This document shows positions 52,394 through 62,410 of a DNA stretch of 64,000 nucleotides, one piece after another. The position numbers were made by a program, and so were the translations under genes. The notes under the pieces are model-generated. The model did not search any database. It was not told the DNA's origin and worked only from the letters and a program-made list of their open reading frames with translations. Source of the stretch: Streptosporangium lutulentum (GTDB taxonomy: Bacteria > Actinomycetota > Actinomycetes > Streptosporangiales > Streptosporangiaceae). The stretch is from assembly GCF_030811455.1 (NCBI RefSeq), contig NZ_JAUSQU010000001.1, positions 434,001-498,000 on the forward strand. Reading direction: 5' to 3'. Within the stretch, counting starts at the first letter, position 1. Each line of letters starts with the position of its first letter.

Positions 52394-53620
52394 TCAGGCC
52401 TCGCCCTTGGTCGCCAGGCGGATGAGGGCCTTGGCCATCGGATGCGCGGTCAGCTCGATCTGCCACTCCCGGGCCCCGAGTTCGCGGAGCCGGTCGGCGA
52501 CGGTCTCGTCGTCGATGGTCGAGGGGGGCTCCCAGGTCAGGCGGCGCACGGAGTCGGGCTGGATGAGGTTCTCGGTCGGCATGTGGTGCTCGTCGGCGAG
52601 CGCGGCCACCACGGCCCTGGCGGCGGCCAGCCTCCGGGCGGCCACGGGATCGCGATCCATCCACCGGTTGGCGGGCGGCGGTCCGTCACCCGCCGCGCTG
52701 GGCTGGGGGAGCTCCGAGTCCGGCAGCGCCCGCGCCGCGGCGACGGCGGCCAGCCACTCGCGCAGGTGCCGGCGGGCACTGCGGCCGGTGAACGGGGCGA
52801 TGTCGGTGAGCGCCTTGGTGGTGCGGGGCATCTCCAGGGCGGCGGAGACGATCGCCGCGTCGGGCAGGACCCGTCCGGGGGCGACGTCCGACTCGCGGGC
52901 GAACTCGTCGCGGAGCGTCCACAGCTCCCGGACCACGGCCAGCCCGCGTAATGAGCGGACCTTGTGTATTCCGGAGGTGCGCCGCCACGGGTCGGAGCGC
53001 GGGCCGGGGGACTTGTAGGCCAGTACGGCGGCGAACTCCTCCTGCGCCCAGGCCAGCTTCCCGCTGTCCTTCAGCTCCTCGTAGAGGATGTCGCGGAGCT
53101 CGATCAGGACCTCGACGTCGAGTGCCGCGTAGCGCAGCCAGTCTTCCGGCAGCGGACGGGTGGACCAGTCGGCGGCCGAGTGGCCCTTCTCCAGTTTGAG
53201 CCCGAGGACGTTCTCCACCATCAGGCCGAGCCCGACCCGCTCGTAGCCGAGCAGCCGGCCGGCCAGCTCGGTGTCGAACAGCTCACGCGGACGGAAGTTC
53301 AGCTCGGCCAGGCACGGCAGGTCCTGGGAGGCCGCGTGCAGAACGATCTCGGCGTCGGCCAGTGCGGTGTCGAGCTCCGACAGATCCGGGCAGTGGATCG
53401 GATCGATCAGAGCGCTGCCCGCGCCGACGCGGCGCAGCTGCACCAGGTAGGCACGGCCGCTGTAGCGGTAGCCGGAGGCGCGCTCGGCGTCCACCGCGAC
53501 GGGGCCGGTGCCCTCGGCGAAGGCGCGCACGACGCGCGCGAGGTCGGCTGGGCTCTCGATGACCGGTGGGATTCCGTCTCGGGGCTCCAGCAGCGGGACT
53601 ACGGTCGTCTCGTCGGTCAC
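52394..53620 (-). CDS. rnd: Ribonuclease D
   Basis: This 408-residue 3'-5' exoribonuclease starts at GTG 53620 (VTDETTVVPLLEP), overlapping DUF3000 by 4 bases. DEDDy residues are visible: VAVDAERASGYRY (Asp, Glu), VLHAASQDLPCL (Asp), and YAALDVEVLIEL (Tyr, Asp). The HRDC domain follows (RGLAVVRELWTLRDEFARES). It trims structured RNA 3' ends, such as tRNA precursors. A Pro-rich linker precedes a second HRDC-like C-terminal region. Confidence 0.93.
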   Translation of the reverse strand: MTDETTVVPLLEPRDGIPPVIESPADLARVVRAFAEGTGPVAVDAERASGYRYSGRAYLVQLRRVGAGSALIDPIHCPDLSELDTALADAEIVLHAASQDLPCLAELNFRPRELFDTELAGRLLGYERVGLGLMVENVLGLKLEKGHSAADWSTRPLPEDWLRYAALDVEVLIELRDILYEELKDSGKLAWAQEEFAAVLAYKSPGPRSDPWRRTSGIHKVRSLRGLAVVRELWTLRDEFARESDVAPGRVLPDAAIVSAALEMPRTTKALTDIAPFTGRSARRHLREWLAAVAAARALPDSELPQPSAAGDGPPPANRWMDRDPVAARRLAAARAVVAALADEHHMPTENLIQPDSVRRLTWEPPSTIDDETVADRLRELGAREWQIELTAHPMAKALIRLATKGEA

Positions 53621-54213
53621 GTTCGGAAGGGCTCCGGATCCTCGCGGCGACGAGACGGCAGTGCCGTCACGTCGGGGGGCAGGGGTGGTATGCCGGCCGC
53701 CAGGCACATCAGGTCGCACCAGGCCGCGACGTGCCCGGAGAGGTCTTCCTGCAGCGGAGACCAGGAGGCGCGCAGTTCGAGCTCCGTGGTCACCGGATCT
53801 TCGGCTTTGTTGCCGAATCCCTCGGAGACCGCTCTGGTGACGGTGCCTCCGGCGGCGGTGTAGCCGGCGTCGTGTGCTTCCAGCGCCTCGGTGAGCCAGC
53901 TCCACGCGACGGGGCCGAGCAGCGGGTCTTCGGTGATCTCGGGCTCCATGTCGGCCCGGACGTAGGCGACGAGGCGGAACTGGCCGTCCCAGCCGCGCTG
54001 GCCGTCCGGGTCGAAGAGCAGGATGAGGCGGCCGACCGCGAGCTCGTCGTCGTCACGATAGACGGAGGCGCCGATGGCGGCCGAGTAGGGGGCCAGGCGC
54101 TGCGGCGCCGGGATGTCCTCCAGCTCGATCTCCGGTCTGACCTCCACAGGGCGCATGCTGGCCGCCGCACGCCGGAAGGCGGCGGGAGCGGGCGGCGCAT
54201 CACCGAGGGTCAT
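53617..54213 (-). CDS. DUF3000 protein
   Basis: This 198-residue protein is started at ATG 54213 (MTLGDAPPAPAAF); ATG 54243 is in frame. It matches the actinobacterial DUF3000 family (FRRAAASMRPVEVRPEIELE, PYSAAIGASVYRDDDELAVG, GRLILLFDPDGQRGWDGQFR, LLGPVAWSWLTEALEAHDAG). The GTGA overlap with rnd and the nearby hemE fit a layout I have seen as conserved in actinomycetes. Function is unknown. The overlap implies co-translation with RNase D. Confidence 0.85.
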   Translation of the reverse strand: MTLGDAPPAPAAFRRAAASMRPVEVRPEIELEDIPAPQRLAPYSAAIGASVYRDDDELAVGRLILLFDPDGQRGWDGQFRLVAYVRADMEPEITEDPLLGPVAWSWLTEALEAHDAGYTAAGGTVTRAVSEGFGNKAEDPVTTELELRASWSPLQEDLSGHVAAWCDLMCLAAGIPPLPPDVTALPSRRREDPEPFRT

Positions 54214-54282
54214 ATCGGAAGAGTAGGTCGAAACTGAGTGCATGGGGACCACTGGGGTGCGTGTAGGAGCCATGAGAGCCGA

Positions 54283-54495
54283 TCAAGCCGATGCCATCGA
54301 CCTGCGGGAGGCGAATGCGCCCCCGCCTGGGGAGGCTCCCGAAAGGAGCGCGTGACCGCACTCGACGCAGGTCCGTTCGGGGCGTTCGCCCGGTCGGTGG
54401 TCGTCGAGACAGGGTGGTTGCTCGAAAACCCGCTCGCCGGCACAGGAAGCACAGCGCTCACCGCGACGTTCAGGTGAACTCCACATTGTGGACAT
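54283..54495 (-). CDS. 70-residue double-CxxC zinc-finger-like protein
   Basis: The frame starts at ATG 54495 (MSTMWSSPERRGERCASC) with AAAGG upstream and ends at 54283. Cysteines occur as CASC near residues 15-18, a lone Cys near 29 and CVECG near 43-46, the layout of a small zinc ribbon. The tail is Gly/Ser-rich. It lies upstream of DUF3000 on the same strand. Conservation in this location is my recollection of actinobacterial genomes, not something shown here. Function unknown. Confidence 0.6.
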   Translation of the reverse strand: MSTMWSSPERRGERCASCAGERVFEQPPCLDDHRPGERPERTCVECGHALLSGASPGGGAFASRRSMASA

Positions 54496-54897
54496 CGCAC
54501 GGGCCTTTCGTCGGGTCGTGGTCCGACGTTGGCACGTCGCGCCGACATTTCCGCGCAGCGTGCTCGGCGTGTCCCGAAAGTGGTGCGGGAATCGATGCCG
54601 CGCGGTGACTTGGTGAACATTTGGACCAGCTGGGGGCTGGCACAGATTCCCCAATGGGAGGAACTGTACCCGGAAACATGATCGTGTCGTGCCGTCTGGC
54701 ACCGCCTAAGGCGTGTTGACATCGGGTTTTGGAGGACGAAGTACTCCAAACCGGTAAGACGCGATCATTATCGGTACTTGAAACTGTCTGGGTGTTGTTA
54801 GGTGCAATCTCATCGAATAACTGGTGATTTCGTACTCGATGCGCCGGTCAACGGCCTTGGTGAGCGGACCGAGCCCCTGACATGGCACTCTGGGGGG
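54496..54897. promoter_or_regulatory. Divergent promoter region before hemE
   Basis: No gene recognised. It contains a good -35-like TTGACA at 54716-54721. Overlapping it downstream is a 7-bp inverted repeat, TTTGGAG at 54728-54734 and CTCCAAA at 54744-54750, which could be an operator for hemE. The rest is divergent leader sequence. Confidence 0.45.
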
Positions 54898-55935
54898 GTG
54901 ACTCCCGAGCTTGCCGATTCTCCGTTCCTGCGCGCCTGCCGCCGCGAGCCCGTCTCCCACACGCCCGTGTGGTTCATGCGTCAGGCGGGCCGTTCGCTGC
55001 CCGAGTACCGGGCGTTGCGCGAAGGCGTGCCGATGCTCACCGCCTGCGCCACCCCGGACCTGGTCGTGGAGGTCACGATGCAGCCGGTCCGTCGTTACGG
55101 CGTGGACGCGGCCATCCTCTTCAGCGACATCGTGGTCCCGCTCAAGGCGATCGGCGTCGATCTCGACATCAAGCCCGGGATCGGCCCGGTGGTGGCCGCC
55201 CCGATCAGGGACGCCGCCGCGCTCGAGGTCCTGCGCCCGATCGAGCCCGACGACGTCTCCTACGTCAGCGAGGCCGTCCAGGCGCTGACGAAGGAGCTGG
55301 GAGCGACCCCGCTCATCGGCTTCGCGGGCGCGCCGTTCACCCTGGCGTCCTACCTGATCGAGGGCGGCCCCTCCAAGAACCACGACCACACCAAGGCCAT
55401 GATGTACGGCGAGCCGCGACTGTGGCACGCCATGATGGACCGGCTGACCGAGATCACCCTCGGGTTCCTGCGCGTCCAGCTCGCCGCCGGGGCCTCCGCC
55501 GTCCAGCTCTTCGACTCCTGGGTCGGCGCCGTGTCGCCCGACGACTACCGGGAGTTCGTCCTCCCCTACACCAGCCGCATCTTCGCGGGCCTGGCCGAGC
55601 TGGACGCCCCGCGCATCCACTTCGGCGTCGGCACCGGCGAGCTGCTCGGCCTGCTCGGCGAGGCCGGGGCCGACGTGGTCGGCGTCGACTGGCGGGTCCC
55701 GCTCGACGAGGCCGCCCGGCGGGTCGGCCCGGACAAGGCGCTGCAGGGCAACATGGACCCGACGATCCTGTTCGCCCCCTGGGAGGTCGTCGAACGCCGC
55801 GCGAGCGACATCCTCACCCGCGCGGCCAAGGCCGAGGGTCACGTCTTCAACCTCGGCCACGGCGTGCTGCCCAGCACCGACCCCGACCAGCTCGCCCGCC
55901 TCACGGACTTCGTGCACGAGGCCTCCGCCCGCTGA
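54898..55935 (+). CDS. hemE: Uroporphyrinogen decarboxylase
   Basis: This 345-residue enzyme starts at GTG 54898 ([11 protein letters not shown]), directly behind a G run. It removes four carboxyl groups from uroporphyrinogen III to give coproporphyrinogen III. Signatures are [16 protein letters not shown] near residue 22, [20 protein letters not shown] near 78, [17 protein letters not shown] near 141 and the C-terminal [13 protein letters not shown]. It heads a heme cluster with the oxidase and coproheme decarboxylase genes. Confidence 0.95.
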   Translation: MTPELADSPFLRACRREPVSHTPVWFMRQAGRSLPEYRALREGVPMLTACATPDLVVEVTMQPVRRYGVDAAILFSDIVVPLKAIGVDLDIKPGIGPVVAAPIRDAAALEVLRPIEPDDVSYVSEAVQALTKELGATPLIGFAGAPFTLASYLIEGGPSKNHDHTKAMMYGEPRLWHAMMDRLTEITLGFLRVQLAAGASAVQLFDSWVGAVSPDDYREFVLPYTSRIFAGLAELDAPRIHFGVGTGELLGLLGEAGADVVGVDWRVPLDEAARRVGPDKALQGNMDPTILFAPWEVVERRASDILTRAAKAEGHVFNLGHGVLPSTDPDQLARLTDFVHEASAR

Positions 55936-56002
55936 CCCGCCCGCCGGCTCCGCGCCTCCGGCGGCCCGTTCCCGGCTCGGGGGCGCCGGAGGCGGGGGCG
56001 GG

Positions 56003-56995
56003 CTAGGGCCGTTCGTACGGAACCGCCTCGTCCTCGTCCTCGTCCTCGGACTCGTGGGGGCGGACGGGCCGCGCCGGCGGCGCGTTCCTCCGGTTACGGC
56101 GGAGCACGAAGGCCACCAGCAACCAGACGGGCACGATCACGATCAGCCAGGGGAGCAACGCGCCCAGGACGGTCAGGACGACCTTGACGGTCGTGACGAA
56201 GCCGTTCCAGCCCGCCTCGAGCCCGGCGAGGAAGCCCGACGACTCCTCCTCGACCTCGGGGATCACGGCCGCCGGGCCGACCAGGTTCAGGGTCAGCGTC
56301 GCCATGCTCGTCTGCGAGGCCAGGGACTTCTGCCTGGCCTGGAGGGACTCCAGCTCGCTCTCGCGGTTGGAGACCTCCCGCTCGACCTCCAGCACCTGGC
56401 CGATCGTCTCGGCCCTCTTCATCAGGGTGCGCAGCGAGTCCAGGGCGGCCTTCGCCGACTTCAGGCGGCTCTCCACGTCGGCCACCTGCTCGGTGACGTC
56501 CTCGGTGTTCTGCTGCAGCGACTCGCGCGTGCCGAGATCCTTGCCCAGCCGGTCGACGGCGCCGGGATAGGCCCCGGGCGGGATCTTGAAGACCAGCGTC
56601 GCGGAGCCTTCGCCGCCGGAGAAGGAGCCCGACTTCTCCATGGCCAGGTAGCCGCCCGCGGTGGTGACGAGCCGCCGGGCCTTGTCGGCCGCCACGGTGA
56701 CGTCCTTGGCCCTGACCGTCATCTCCGCCGTGTAGACGATCGCCCGGTCCTGCGGGACCACCTGCACCCGGCCGGTCTTCGACGGGTCGGTCCCGCCTTC
56801 GGAGGCCTGTGCCCGCGCGGTCTGGGACTCCGCGACGGCGCCGCCGGCCGTGTTCGCCCCGGCGTCCTGTGCCGCCGCCGGGGCGGGGGCCGAATCCCCG
56901 CTCGTGGGATTCTCCGAGCTCCCGCAGGCGGACACCGACAACACCAGGGCGGCGAGGGGGATCGCCAGGCGCGGGCCGTACCGGAATCTGTTCAT
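56003..56995 (-). CDS. DUF4349 lipoprotein
   Basis: This 330-residue protein starts at ATG 56995 (MNRFRYGPRL). A signal peptide ends in the lipobox SVSAC near residue 24. The DUF4349 domain (RAIVYTAEMTVRAKDVTVAA, ARRLVTTAGGYLAMEKSGSF, ATLVFKIPPGAYPGAVDRLG) is followed by a coiled coil (VADVESRLKSAKAALDSLRT, EVEREVSNRESELESLQARQ), a membrane helix (LPWLIVIVPVWLLVAFVL) and an acidic tail. The topology fits a surface-anchored protein. Its role next to heme genes is unknown. Confidence 0.85.
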   Translation of the reverse strand: MNRFRYGPRLAIPLAALVLSVSACGSSENPTSGDSAPAPAAAQDAGANTAGGAVAESQTARAQASEGGTDPSKTGRVQVVPQDRAIVYTAEMTVRAKDVTVAADKARRLVTTAGGYLAMEKSGSFSGGEGSATLVFKIPPGAYPGAVDRLGKDLGTRESLQQNTEDVTEQVADVESRLKSAKAALDSLRTLMKRAETIGQVLEVEREVSNRESELESLQARQKSLASQTSMATLTLNLVGPAAVIPEVEEESSGFLAGLEAGWNGFVTTVKVVLTVLGALLPWLIVIVPVWLLVAFVLRRNRRNAPPARPVRPHESEDEDEDEAVPYERP

Positions 56996-57126
56996 GCCCT
57001 TGTGACGGGTCCGGCGGCGGCGAGGTTTGAGACAGGCAGTCACGATGACGTCACGTTCTCCGTGCCGCCGGGTCACGGGGGCGGGGGGACACACGACCAC
57101 GCGTGGGTGACGGTACGGTCGGAGTC

Positions 57127-58569
57127 ATGGAAGGCAACCGGTGGCATGTGGTGGTCGTCGGCGGCGGGATCGCCGGGCTGGCCGCCGCGTGGTACCTGCG
57201 GCAGGGCGGCGAGCGCGTCCGGGTGACCGTCCTCGACGGAGCCGGGCGGATCGGCGGCAAGCTCCACGCCACAGAGGTCGCGGGAGTCTCGATGGACGCG
57301 GGGGCCGAGGCGATGCTCGCCCGGCGACCCGAGGGCAAGGACCTGGCCCGGATGGTCGGCCTGGGCGAGGAGTTACGGCTCCCCGGCACCACCCAGGCGG
57401 GCATCCTGAGCCGGGGCACGCTGCGGTCGATGCCCAAGGGGCACGTCATGGGCGTCCCGTCGGACGTGGCGACGCTGGCCAAGTCGGGCATCCTCAGCCT
57501 CGGCGGCCTGGCCCGGGTGCCGCTCGACCAGGTCCTCCCGGAGACGCGCGTCACCACCGACGTGTCGGTGGCCGCCTACATCGGCGCCAGGATGGGCTCC
57601 GAGGTGGTCGAGCGCCTGATCGAGCCGCTGCTCGGCGGTGTCTACGCCGGTAGGGCCGAGAGGCTGTCGCTGGACGCGACGATGCCGCGGATCGCCATCG
57701 CGGCCAGGTCCGAGAGGTCGCTGCTCAACGCGGCGCGGGAGATCGCCGCCGAGGCGCCCAAGGACGCCGGGCCCGTCTTCACCACCCTGCGGCAGGGGAT
57801 GGGAAGCCTGCCGGAGGCCGTGGCCGCCGCCTCGGGCGCGGAGATCAGGACCGGGGTCATGGTCAGGGAGATGCGGCGGACCGAGGGCGGCTGGCGGCTG
57901 GTGGCCGGATCGGTGCCCGAACCGGAGGTCATCGAGGCCGACGCGGTGATCGTCGCCACCCCGGGTCCCGCGGCGAGCCGCCTGCTCGCCGCGGAGGTGC
58001 CGCAGGCCTCCGCCGAGCTGGCCAGGATCGAGTACGCCAGCATGGCCATCGTCACCCTCGCCTACCCGCGTGAGGCGTTCCCCGAGCCGCCGACCGGCAG
58101 CGGTTACCTGGTCCCGCCCGTCGACGGGCGGGCGATCAAGGCCGTCACCTTCAGCTCGGTCAAGTGGCCGCACCTGACCGAGACCGATTCCGGCCTGATC
58201 CTGCTGCGCTGCTCGATCGGCCGGATCGGCGAGGAGGCCGTGCTCCAGCGCGACGACGCCGAGCTGGTCGCGCTGGCGATGGCCGAGATGGTCGAGGTCA
58301 TGGGTGTGCGGGGGCTGCCCCGAGACTCCCGGGTGACCCGCTGGGGCGGCTCCCTGCCGCAGTACGACGTGGGTCACCTCGACCGGGTCGCCCGCATCCG
58401 CGCGGCCGTCGCCGCCGCGCCCGGCCTGGCCCTGTGCGGGGCCGCATACGATGGCCTCGGCATTCCCGCCTGTATCTCCACCGCCCGCACCGCGGCGGCC
58501 CGGATTCTGGAGCACTTGGATCCGGCGGGAGAATGGCAGCAAGAATCCGATTCGCTGACGAAGGGGTGA
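57127..58569 (+). CDS. cgoX: Coproporphyrinogen III/protoporphyrinogen oxidase (HemY/CgoX type)
   Basis: This 480-residue FAD enzyme starts at ATG 57127 ([14 protein letters not shown]). The dinucleotide motif is [19 protein letters not shown] near residue 8. Other HemY features are [20 protein letters not shown] and [20 protein letters not shown] near 160. The FAD-binding C-terminus is [20 protein letters not shown]. In actinobacteria this enzyme oxidises coproporphyrinogen III to coproporphyrin III in the coproporphyrin-dependent route. That route is supported by the overlapping chdC gene (GTGA). Confidence 0.92.
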   Translation: MEGNRWHVVVVGGGIAGLAAAWYLRQGGERVRVTVLDGAGRIGGKLHATEVAGVSMDAGAEAMLARRPEGKDLARMVGLGEELRLPGTTQAGILSRGTLRSMPKGHVMGVPSDVATLAKSGILSLGGLARVPLDQVLPETRVTTDVSVAAYIGARMGSEVVERLIEPLLGGVYAGRAERLSLDATMPRIAIAARSERSLLNAAREIAAEAPKDAGPVFTTLRQGMGSLPEAVAAASGAEIRTGVMVREMRRTEGGWRLVAGSVPEPEVIEADAVIVATPGPAASRLLAAEVPQASAELARIEYASMAIVTLAYPREAFPEPPTGSGYLVPPVDGRAIKAVTFSSVKWPHLTETDSGLILLRCSIGRIGEEAVLQRDDAELVALAMAEMVEVMGVRGLPRDSRVTRWGGSLPQYDVGHLDRVARIRAAVAAAPGLALCGAAYDGLGIPACISTARTAAARILEHLDPAGEWQQESDSLTKG

Positions 58570-59273
58570 GGACGACGGACGGGAACGCACGGCCCAAGGC
58601 ACGTGACCTGAACCAGGTGATCCGCTACACGATGTGGTCGGTCTTCAAGCTGAGCGAGCCGTGCCCGGGACACCGTGAGGGCATCGCCGACGAGGTTGAG
58701 GACCTGATGGCCCAGATGGCGGAGAAGGACGTGGTCACCCGCGGCCTGTACGACGTGGCCGGGTTCCGCGCCGACGCCGACTTCATGTTCTGGTGGCACG
58801 CGCCGACGGCCGAGGACCTGCAGGAGACCTACTCCCGTTTCCGCCGCACCGGCCTGGGACGGCTGACCGAGCCGGTCTGGTCGGCGATGGCGCTGCACCG
58901 CCCCGCCGAGTTCAACAAGTCGCACATCCCGGCCTTCCTGGCCGAGGAGGAGGCGCGCGCCTACGTGAGCGTCTACCCGTTCGTGCGCTCCCTTGAGTGG
59001 TATCTCCTGGACGACGCCGACCGCCGCAGGATGCTCGCCGAGCACGGCAAGATGGCTCGTGACTACCCCGACGTCCGGGCCAACACCGTCGCCTGTTTCT
59101 CCCTGAACGACTATGAGTGGATGCTGGCGTTCGAGGCCGACGAGCTGCACCGCATCGTCGACCTGATGCGCACCCTGCGCGCCGCCGAGGCCCGGCGGCA
59201 CACCCGGGAGGAGACCCCCTTCTACACGGGGGTCAGGAAACCGGTCAGCGAGCTGGTCGCCGCCCTGCCGTAG
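58566..59273 (+). CDS. chdC: Coproheme decarboxylase (HemQ/ChdC, chlorite-dismutase fold)
   Basis: The 235-residue enzyme is started at GTG 58566, overlapping cgoX by 4 bases; an in-frame ATG at 58533 is an alternative. It has the chlorite-dismutase-like fold of actinobacterial Hem[18 protein letters not shown] near residue 12, [40 protein letters not shown] (the Tyr used in radical decarboxylation lies in this region), [20 protein letters not shown] with the heme-proximal His region, and [20 protein letters not shown]. It decarboxylates coproheme to heme b in the final step. Confidence 0.92.
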   Translation: MRTTDGNARPKARDLNQVIRYTMWSVFKLSEPCPGHREGIADEVEDLMAQMAEKDVVTRGLYDVAGFRADADFMFWWHAPTAEDLQETYSRFRRTGLGRLTEPVWSAMALHRPAEFNKSHIPAFLAEEEARAYVSVYPFVRSLEWYLLDDADRRRMLAEHGKMARDYPDVRANTVACFSLNDYEWMLAFEADELHRIVDLMRTLRAAEARRHTREETPFYTGVRKPVSELVAALP

Positions 59274-59612
59274 CAGGCGGGCCACCGGCCGGGGCACGCC
59301 GTGCCGGGTCCCGTCCGGGCGGACGGCGGTCACCCGACCGCCGTCGGCTGCGGCCCGTCCGGGCGGCCACACCGGCCTCGTCGCCCCCGGTGCCGACCGG
59401 CGTCCACCGCGCCGGCGCCGGGTGTTCGACCCGGCCGGCCGTCCGCTCGCAGGACCCCGCCGGACCCGCGGACCCGGTGCCCTGTGAGGGGCGGGGGCGA
59501 TGTTTCCCGAGGTACGGGTGGTGTCCTCGTGGGGGATGTCACTCGAAGATAATCCGATGAAACGCCCATACCATCCCTAGGTTTTGTCATACTCAGGGAA
59601 ATCACCTGCTTT
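59274..59612. other. Intergenic region after chdC
   Basis: No gene recognised. The last 70 bases are AT-richer (CATACCATCCCTAGG, TTGTCATACTCAGGG), which is probably the promoter and leader of the following gene. Confidence 0.4.
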
Positions 59613-60284
59613 ATGAAGAAGCCAAGGGTGAAAAGGGGCGAAGGCTTGGCACGGTCCACAGGGCGCGCGCGCGGACGCCGTAGGAAGAAGTCACGGTCAT
59701 GGGTTCTTGAGGTCTCGGTGGGGGCGGCCGCGATGGCGGTCGCCGGTCTGGTCCTGGGGGGACCCTGGTTGCGGGGAGACACGCCGGAGCGGGAGGCGGG
59801 GGTGGCCAACGCGGACGCGGCGCCTCCGGTGGCGTCGTCCGCCCCGCCGAAGGCGGTCGGGGGAGGTCCGGTGGCGGCCGGCGAGCTGGACAAGGAGGAC
59901 CAGGGGAAGGCGAAGCCGTCCGCGAGTGCCGACAGGAAGCGGCGGGTGAACGAGGACGAGGCCGCGGGGCCGTCCAAGCACACCGACAAGGACGCGGTCG
60001 CCTACTTCGAGAAGCGCAAGGAGACCAAGCGGGTCAAGGACATCCGGATCGTCGGCGGTTACCTCAGGATCTATACGGATCTACCTGATTCGGCGGACAA
60101 CTCGAAGCAGGCGATCAAGCTCTGCGAGGCGGGGCGCGACTATCTCGTCGGAGAGCTCGGCAGGCTCAACCCCGTGGTCTTCGTCCAGGCGGAGTTCGGG
60201 GAGAACGGCAATCCCGTGCTGGCCAACATCCTCGGCCCGGACGACTCCGACTGCCGGGTCACCTATCCCGAACCGGGGAAATGA
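59613..60284 (+). CDS. Membrane-anchored hypothetical protein
   Basis: This 223-residue protein starts at ATG 59613 (MKKPRVKRGEG). A very basic N-terminus is followed by one helix near residues 32-52 (VSVGAAAMAVAGLVLGGPWL). A low-complexity linker of about 75 residues (Ala/Pro then Lys/Asp/Glu) leads to a small globular domain from about residue 128 (KRVKDIRIVGGYLRIYTDLP, IKLCEAGRDYLVGELGRLNP, ANILGPDDSDCRVTYPE). The type II topology places the domain outside. Similar domains occur in other actinomycete proteins of unknown function. Confidence 0.7.
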   Translation: MKKPRVKRGEGLARSTGRARGRRRKKSRSWVLEVSVGAAAMAVAGLVLGGPWLRGDTPEREAGVANADAAPPVASSAPPKAVGGGPVAAGELDKEDQGKAKPSASADRKRRVNEDEAAGPSKHTDKDAVAYFEKRKETKRVKDIRIVGGYLRIYTDLPDSADNSKQAIKLCEAGRDYLVGELGRLNPVVFVQAEFGENGNPVLANILGPDDSDCRVTYPEPGK

Positions 60285-60354
60285 CGAGCGTTCCGAAGCG
60301 GAGAAACGGCGAGAGCCGAGACTCGTGGTCTGAGGTAGTGATCATCGTGGCCGG

Positions 60355-60453
60355 TCAGGTCACCCGGACTCGGGTCTTGCCGCAGATCGCGCAACGCTGA
60401 GTGATCACCCGGCCGATGGTCTCGATGATCTCCCATCTGTGGCGGAAATGCAC
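60355..60453 (-). CDS. 32-residue CxxC microprotein
   Basis: The frame begins at GTG 60453 (VHFRHRWEIIETIGRVITQR), with GGAG five bases upstream, and ends at TGA 60355. It contains one CxxC (CAICG) near the C-terminus and a basic amphipathic front. Short proteins of this kind with a HRWE motif and a CxxC exist in actinomycetes to my recollection. Function unknown. Confidence 0.5.
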   Translation of the reverse strand: MHFRHRWEIIETIGRVITQRCAICGKTRVRVT

Positions 60454-60620
60454 GGGGGCTCCTTGAGGGGCTCCTGAGGCAAAATACGCTGCGGAGACGA
60501 CCGCATACCATGCGTGATTTTGCTGTGCCCTTCCCGGCCCCTCGTTAACCTCGCCCGGCGGTGCGACGCCCCATCGGCTTTTCGCCGACGGGGGTCGCGG
60601 GAGATCGTGGGATCCGGTGC

Positions 60621-61022
60621 CTACTTGACGGGTTCCAGCCTCAGCGAGACGGAGTTGATGCAGTAGCGGTCGTCGGTGGGTGTGGCGTAGCCCTCGCCGT
60701 GGAAGACGTGGCCGAGATGGGAGTCGCAGGCCGCGCACCGGACCTCGACGCGGGTCATGCCGAACGAGCGATCCTCGATCAGCGTCACCGTCTGGGATTC
60801 CGACGGCTCGTAGAAGCTCGGCCAGCCACAGTGGCTCTCGAACTTGGTGTCCGATCGGAACAGTTCGGCGCCGCAGGCCCGGCAGCTGTAGACGCCTTCG
60901 GTCTTGGTGTCGACGTACTCCCCGGTGAAGGCGGGCTCGGTGCCCGCCTGGCGGAGAACGCGAAACTCTTCGGGAGAGAGCTCGACACGCCATTCGGCGT
61001 CGCTCTTGACCACCTTGTCCAT
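60621..61022 (-). CDS. msrB: Peptide-methionine (R)-S-oxide reductase
   Basis: This 133-residue enzyme starts at ATG 61022 (MDKVVKSDAEWRVEL). Zinc-binding CxxC pairs are CRACGAELF near residue 47 and CAACDSHLGHVF near 95. The catalytic Cys is in DDRYCINSVSLRL near 120, and FESHCGWPSFYEP holds the substrate-side motif. It repairs methionine-R-sulfoxide in proteins. It stands alone. Confidence 0.95.
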   Translation of the reverse strand: MDKVVKSDAEWRVELSPEEFRVLRQAGTEPAFTGEYVDTKTEGVYSCRACGAELFRSDTKFESHCGWPSFYEPSESQTVTLIEDRSFGMTRVEVRCAACDSHLGHVFHGEGYATPTDDRYCINSVSLRLEPVK

Positions 61023-61356
61023 TTCTTAAGCCTATGCGGTCGCGGGAGCGTTCCGATGGGCGGGATCCGGGCCGGATGACCGAAAAAGATCTTGAAGGGT
61101 GAAGCATCCATTTATAGCCGATTTTGCGTCTTTATAGGTGTGGAGGGTGATTTTGCCTTCCATCTGAGGGGTGAGGCCATCTGTCCGACCGTCCCACAGG
61201 CTGTGGAACGGCCGAGAATGCCACCGGCCAGGTGGCGCGCCAGCGCCTGGAACCGGAGTGCGACAGGTGGTCGTACGGTCCGTCCCGTTGAGTGCCCGGT
61301 CCCGCCGCCGCGGCGGCTCCGGGACGGACCTGCCCCGGCAAGAGTACGGTTCGGGT

Positions 61357-62361
61357 ATGGCGTCGCCTTACATCGAGTTCACGGTAGGGGACAGGGTCGT
61401 CAAGGTCACGAACCCTGACAAGATCTACTTTCCGGAAATCGGGGGGACCAAGCGAGAACTGGTCGAGTACTACCTCGGCGTGGGTGAAGGCGCCCTGCGT
61501 GCCCTGTACGACCGGCCCACCCACCTCAAGCGTCATCCGGACGGCGTGGAGGGCGAGGCGATCTACCAGAAGCGCGCTCCCGTCAAGCGTCCCGACTGGC
61601 TGGAGACGGTCGAGATCCGCTTTCCCAGCGGGCGCACCGCCGAGGCGATCCAGGTGACCGAGGTCGCCACCATCGCCTACTGCGCGAACCTGGCGACCAT
61701 CGACTTCCACCCCTGGCAGGTCCGGGCCTCCGACGTGGACCATCCCGACGAGCTGCGCATCGACCTCGACCCGCAGCCCGGCACCGGTTTCGACGAGGCG
61801 CGCCGGGTGGCCTTCGCGGCCCACGAGGTCCTCGGCGAGCTCGGGATCACCGGTTTCGTCAAGACCTCGGGTGGCCGGGGAATCCACATCAACGTGCGGA
61901 TCGAGCCGCGCTGGGACTTCACCGAGGTGCGCTACGCCGGGATCGCCCTCGCCCGGGAGGTGGAGCGCCGCGTGCCCGGCCTGGCCACCACCGCGTGGTG
62001 GAAGGAGGAGCGGGGAGAGCGGGTCTTCATCGACTACAACCAGAACGCCCGCGACCGGACCGTGGCCAGCGCCTACTCGGTGAGGGCCAAGCCGCACGCC
62101 CCGGTCTCCACGCCGCTCACCTGGAACGAGCTCGCGGACGCCGACCCGCGCGACTTCGACATCCGTACGGTCCCCGCCAGGTTCGCGAAGCTGGGAGACG
62201 TGCACGCCGCGATCGACGATCGGGCCTTCTCGATCGAGCTCCTGCTGGAGTGGTTCGAGCGCGACGGCCGGCAGGACATGCCCTATCCGCCGAACTACCC
62301 AAAAATGCCCGGTGAGCCCAAGCGGGTCCAGCCCAGCAAGGCCCGGCACGATCCGCAGTGA
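61357..62361 (+). CDS. ligD: LigD-type polymerase/primase (stand-alone NHEJ polymerase)
   Basis: This 334-residue archaeo-eukaryotic-primase-like protein starts at ATG 61357 (MASPYIEFTVGD). It corresponds to the polymerase domain of LigD: LTNPDKI-like front (VTNPDKIYFPEIGGTKRELV), HLKRHPDGVEGEAIYQKRA, ATIDFHPWQVRASDVDHPDE, the metal-binding DLDPQPG and SGGRGIHINVRI. Ligase and phosphoesterase domains are absent. It fills gaps with ribonucleotides in non-homologous end joining. A LigC-type ligase lies 0.5 kb away, so the separate polymerase and ligase likely cooperate. No ku gene is in the window. Confidence 0.9.
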   Translation: MASPYIEFTVGDRVVKVTNPDKIYFPEIGGTKRELVEYYLGVGEGALRALYDRPTHLKRHPDGVEGEAIYQKRAPVKRPDWLETVEIRFPSGRTAEAIQVTEVATIAYCANLATIDFHPWQVRASDVDHPDELRIDLDPQPGTGFDEARRVAFAAHEVLGELGITGFVKTSGGRGIHINVRIEPRWDFTEVRYAGIALAREVERRVPGLATTAWWKEERGERVFIDYNQNARDRTVASAYSVRAKPHAPVSTPLTWNELADADPRDFDIRTVPARFAKLGDVHAAIDDRAFSIELLLEWFERDGRQDMPYPPNYPKMPGEPKRVQPSKARHDPQ

Positions 62362-62410
62362 ACGGCGCCGGCGCCCCGTCTCGGCCGGCCCGGGAGCGGT
62401 GACGCCGGCC

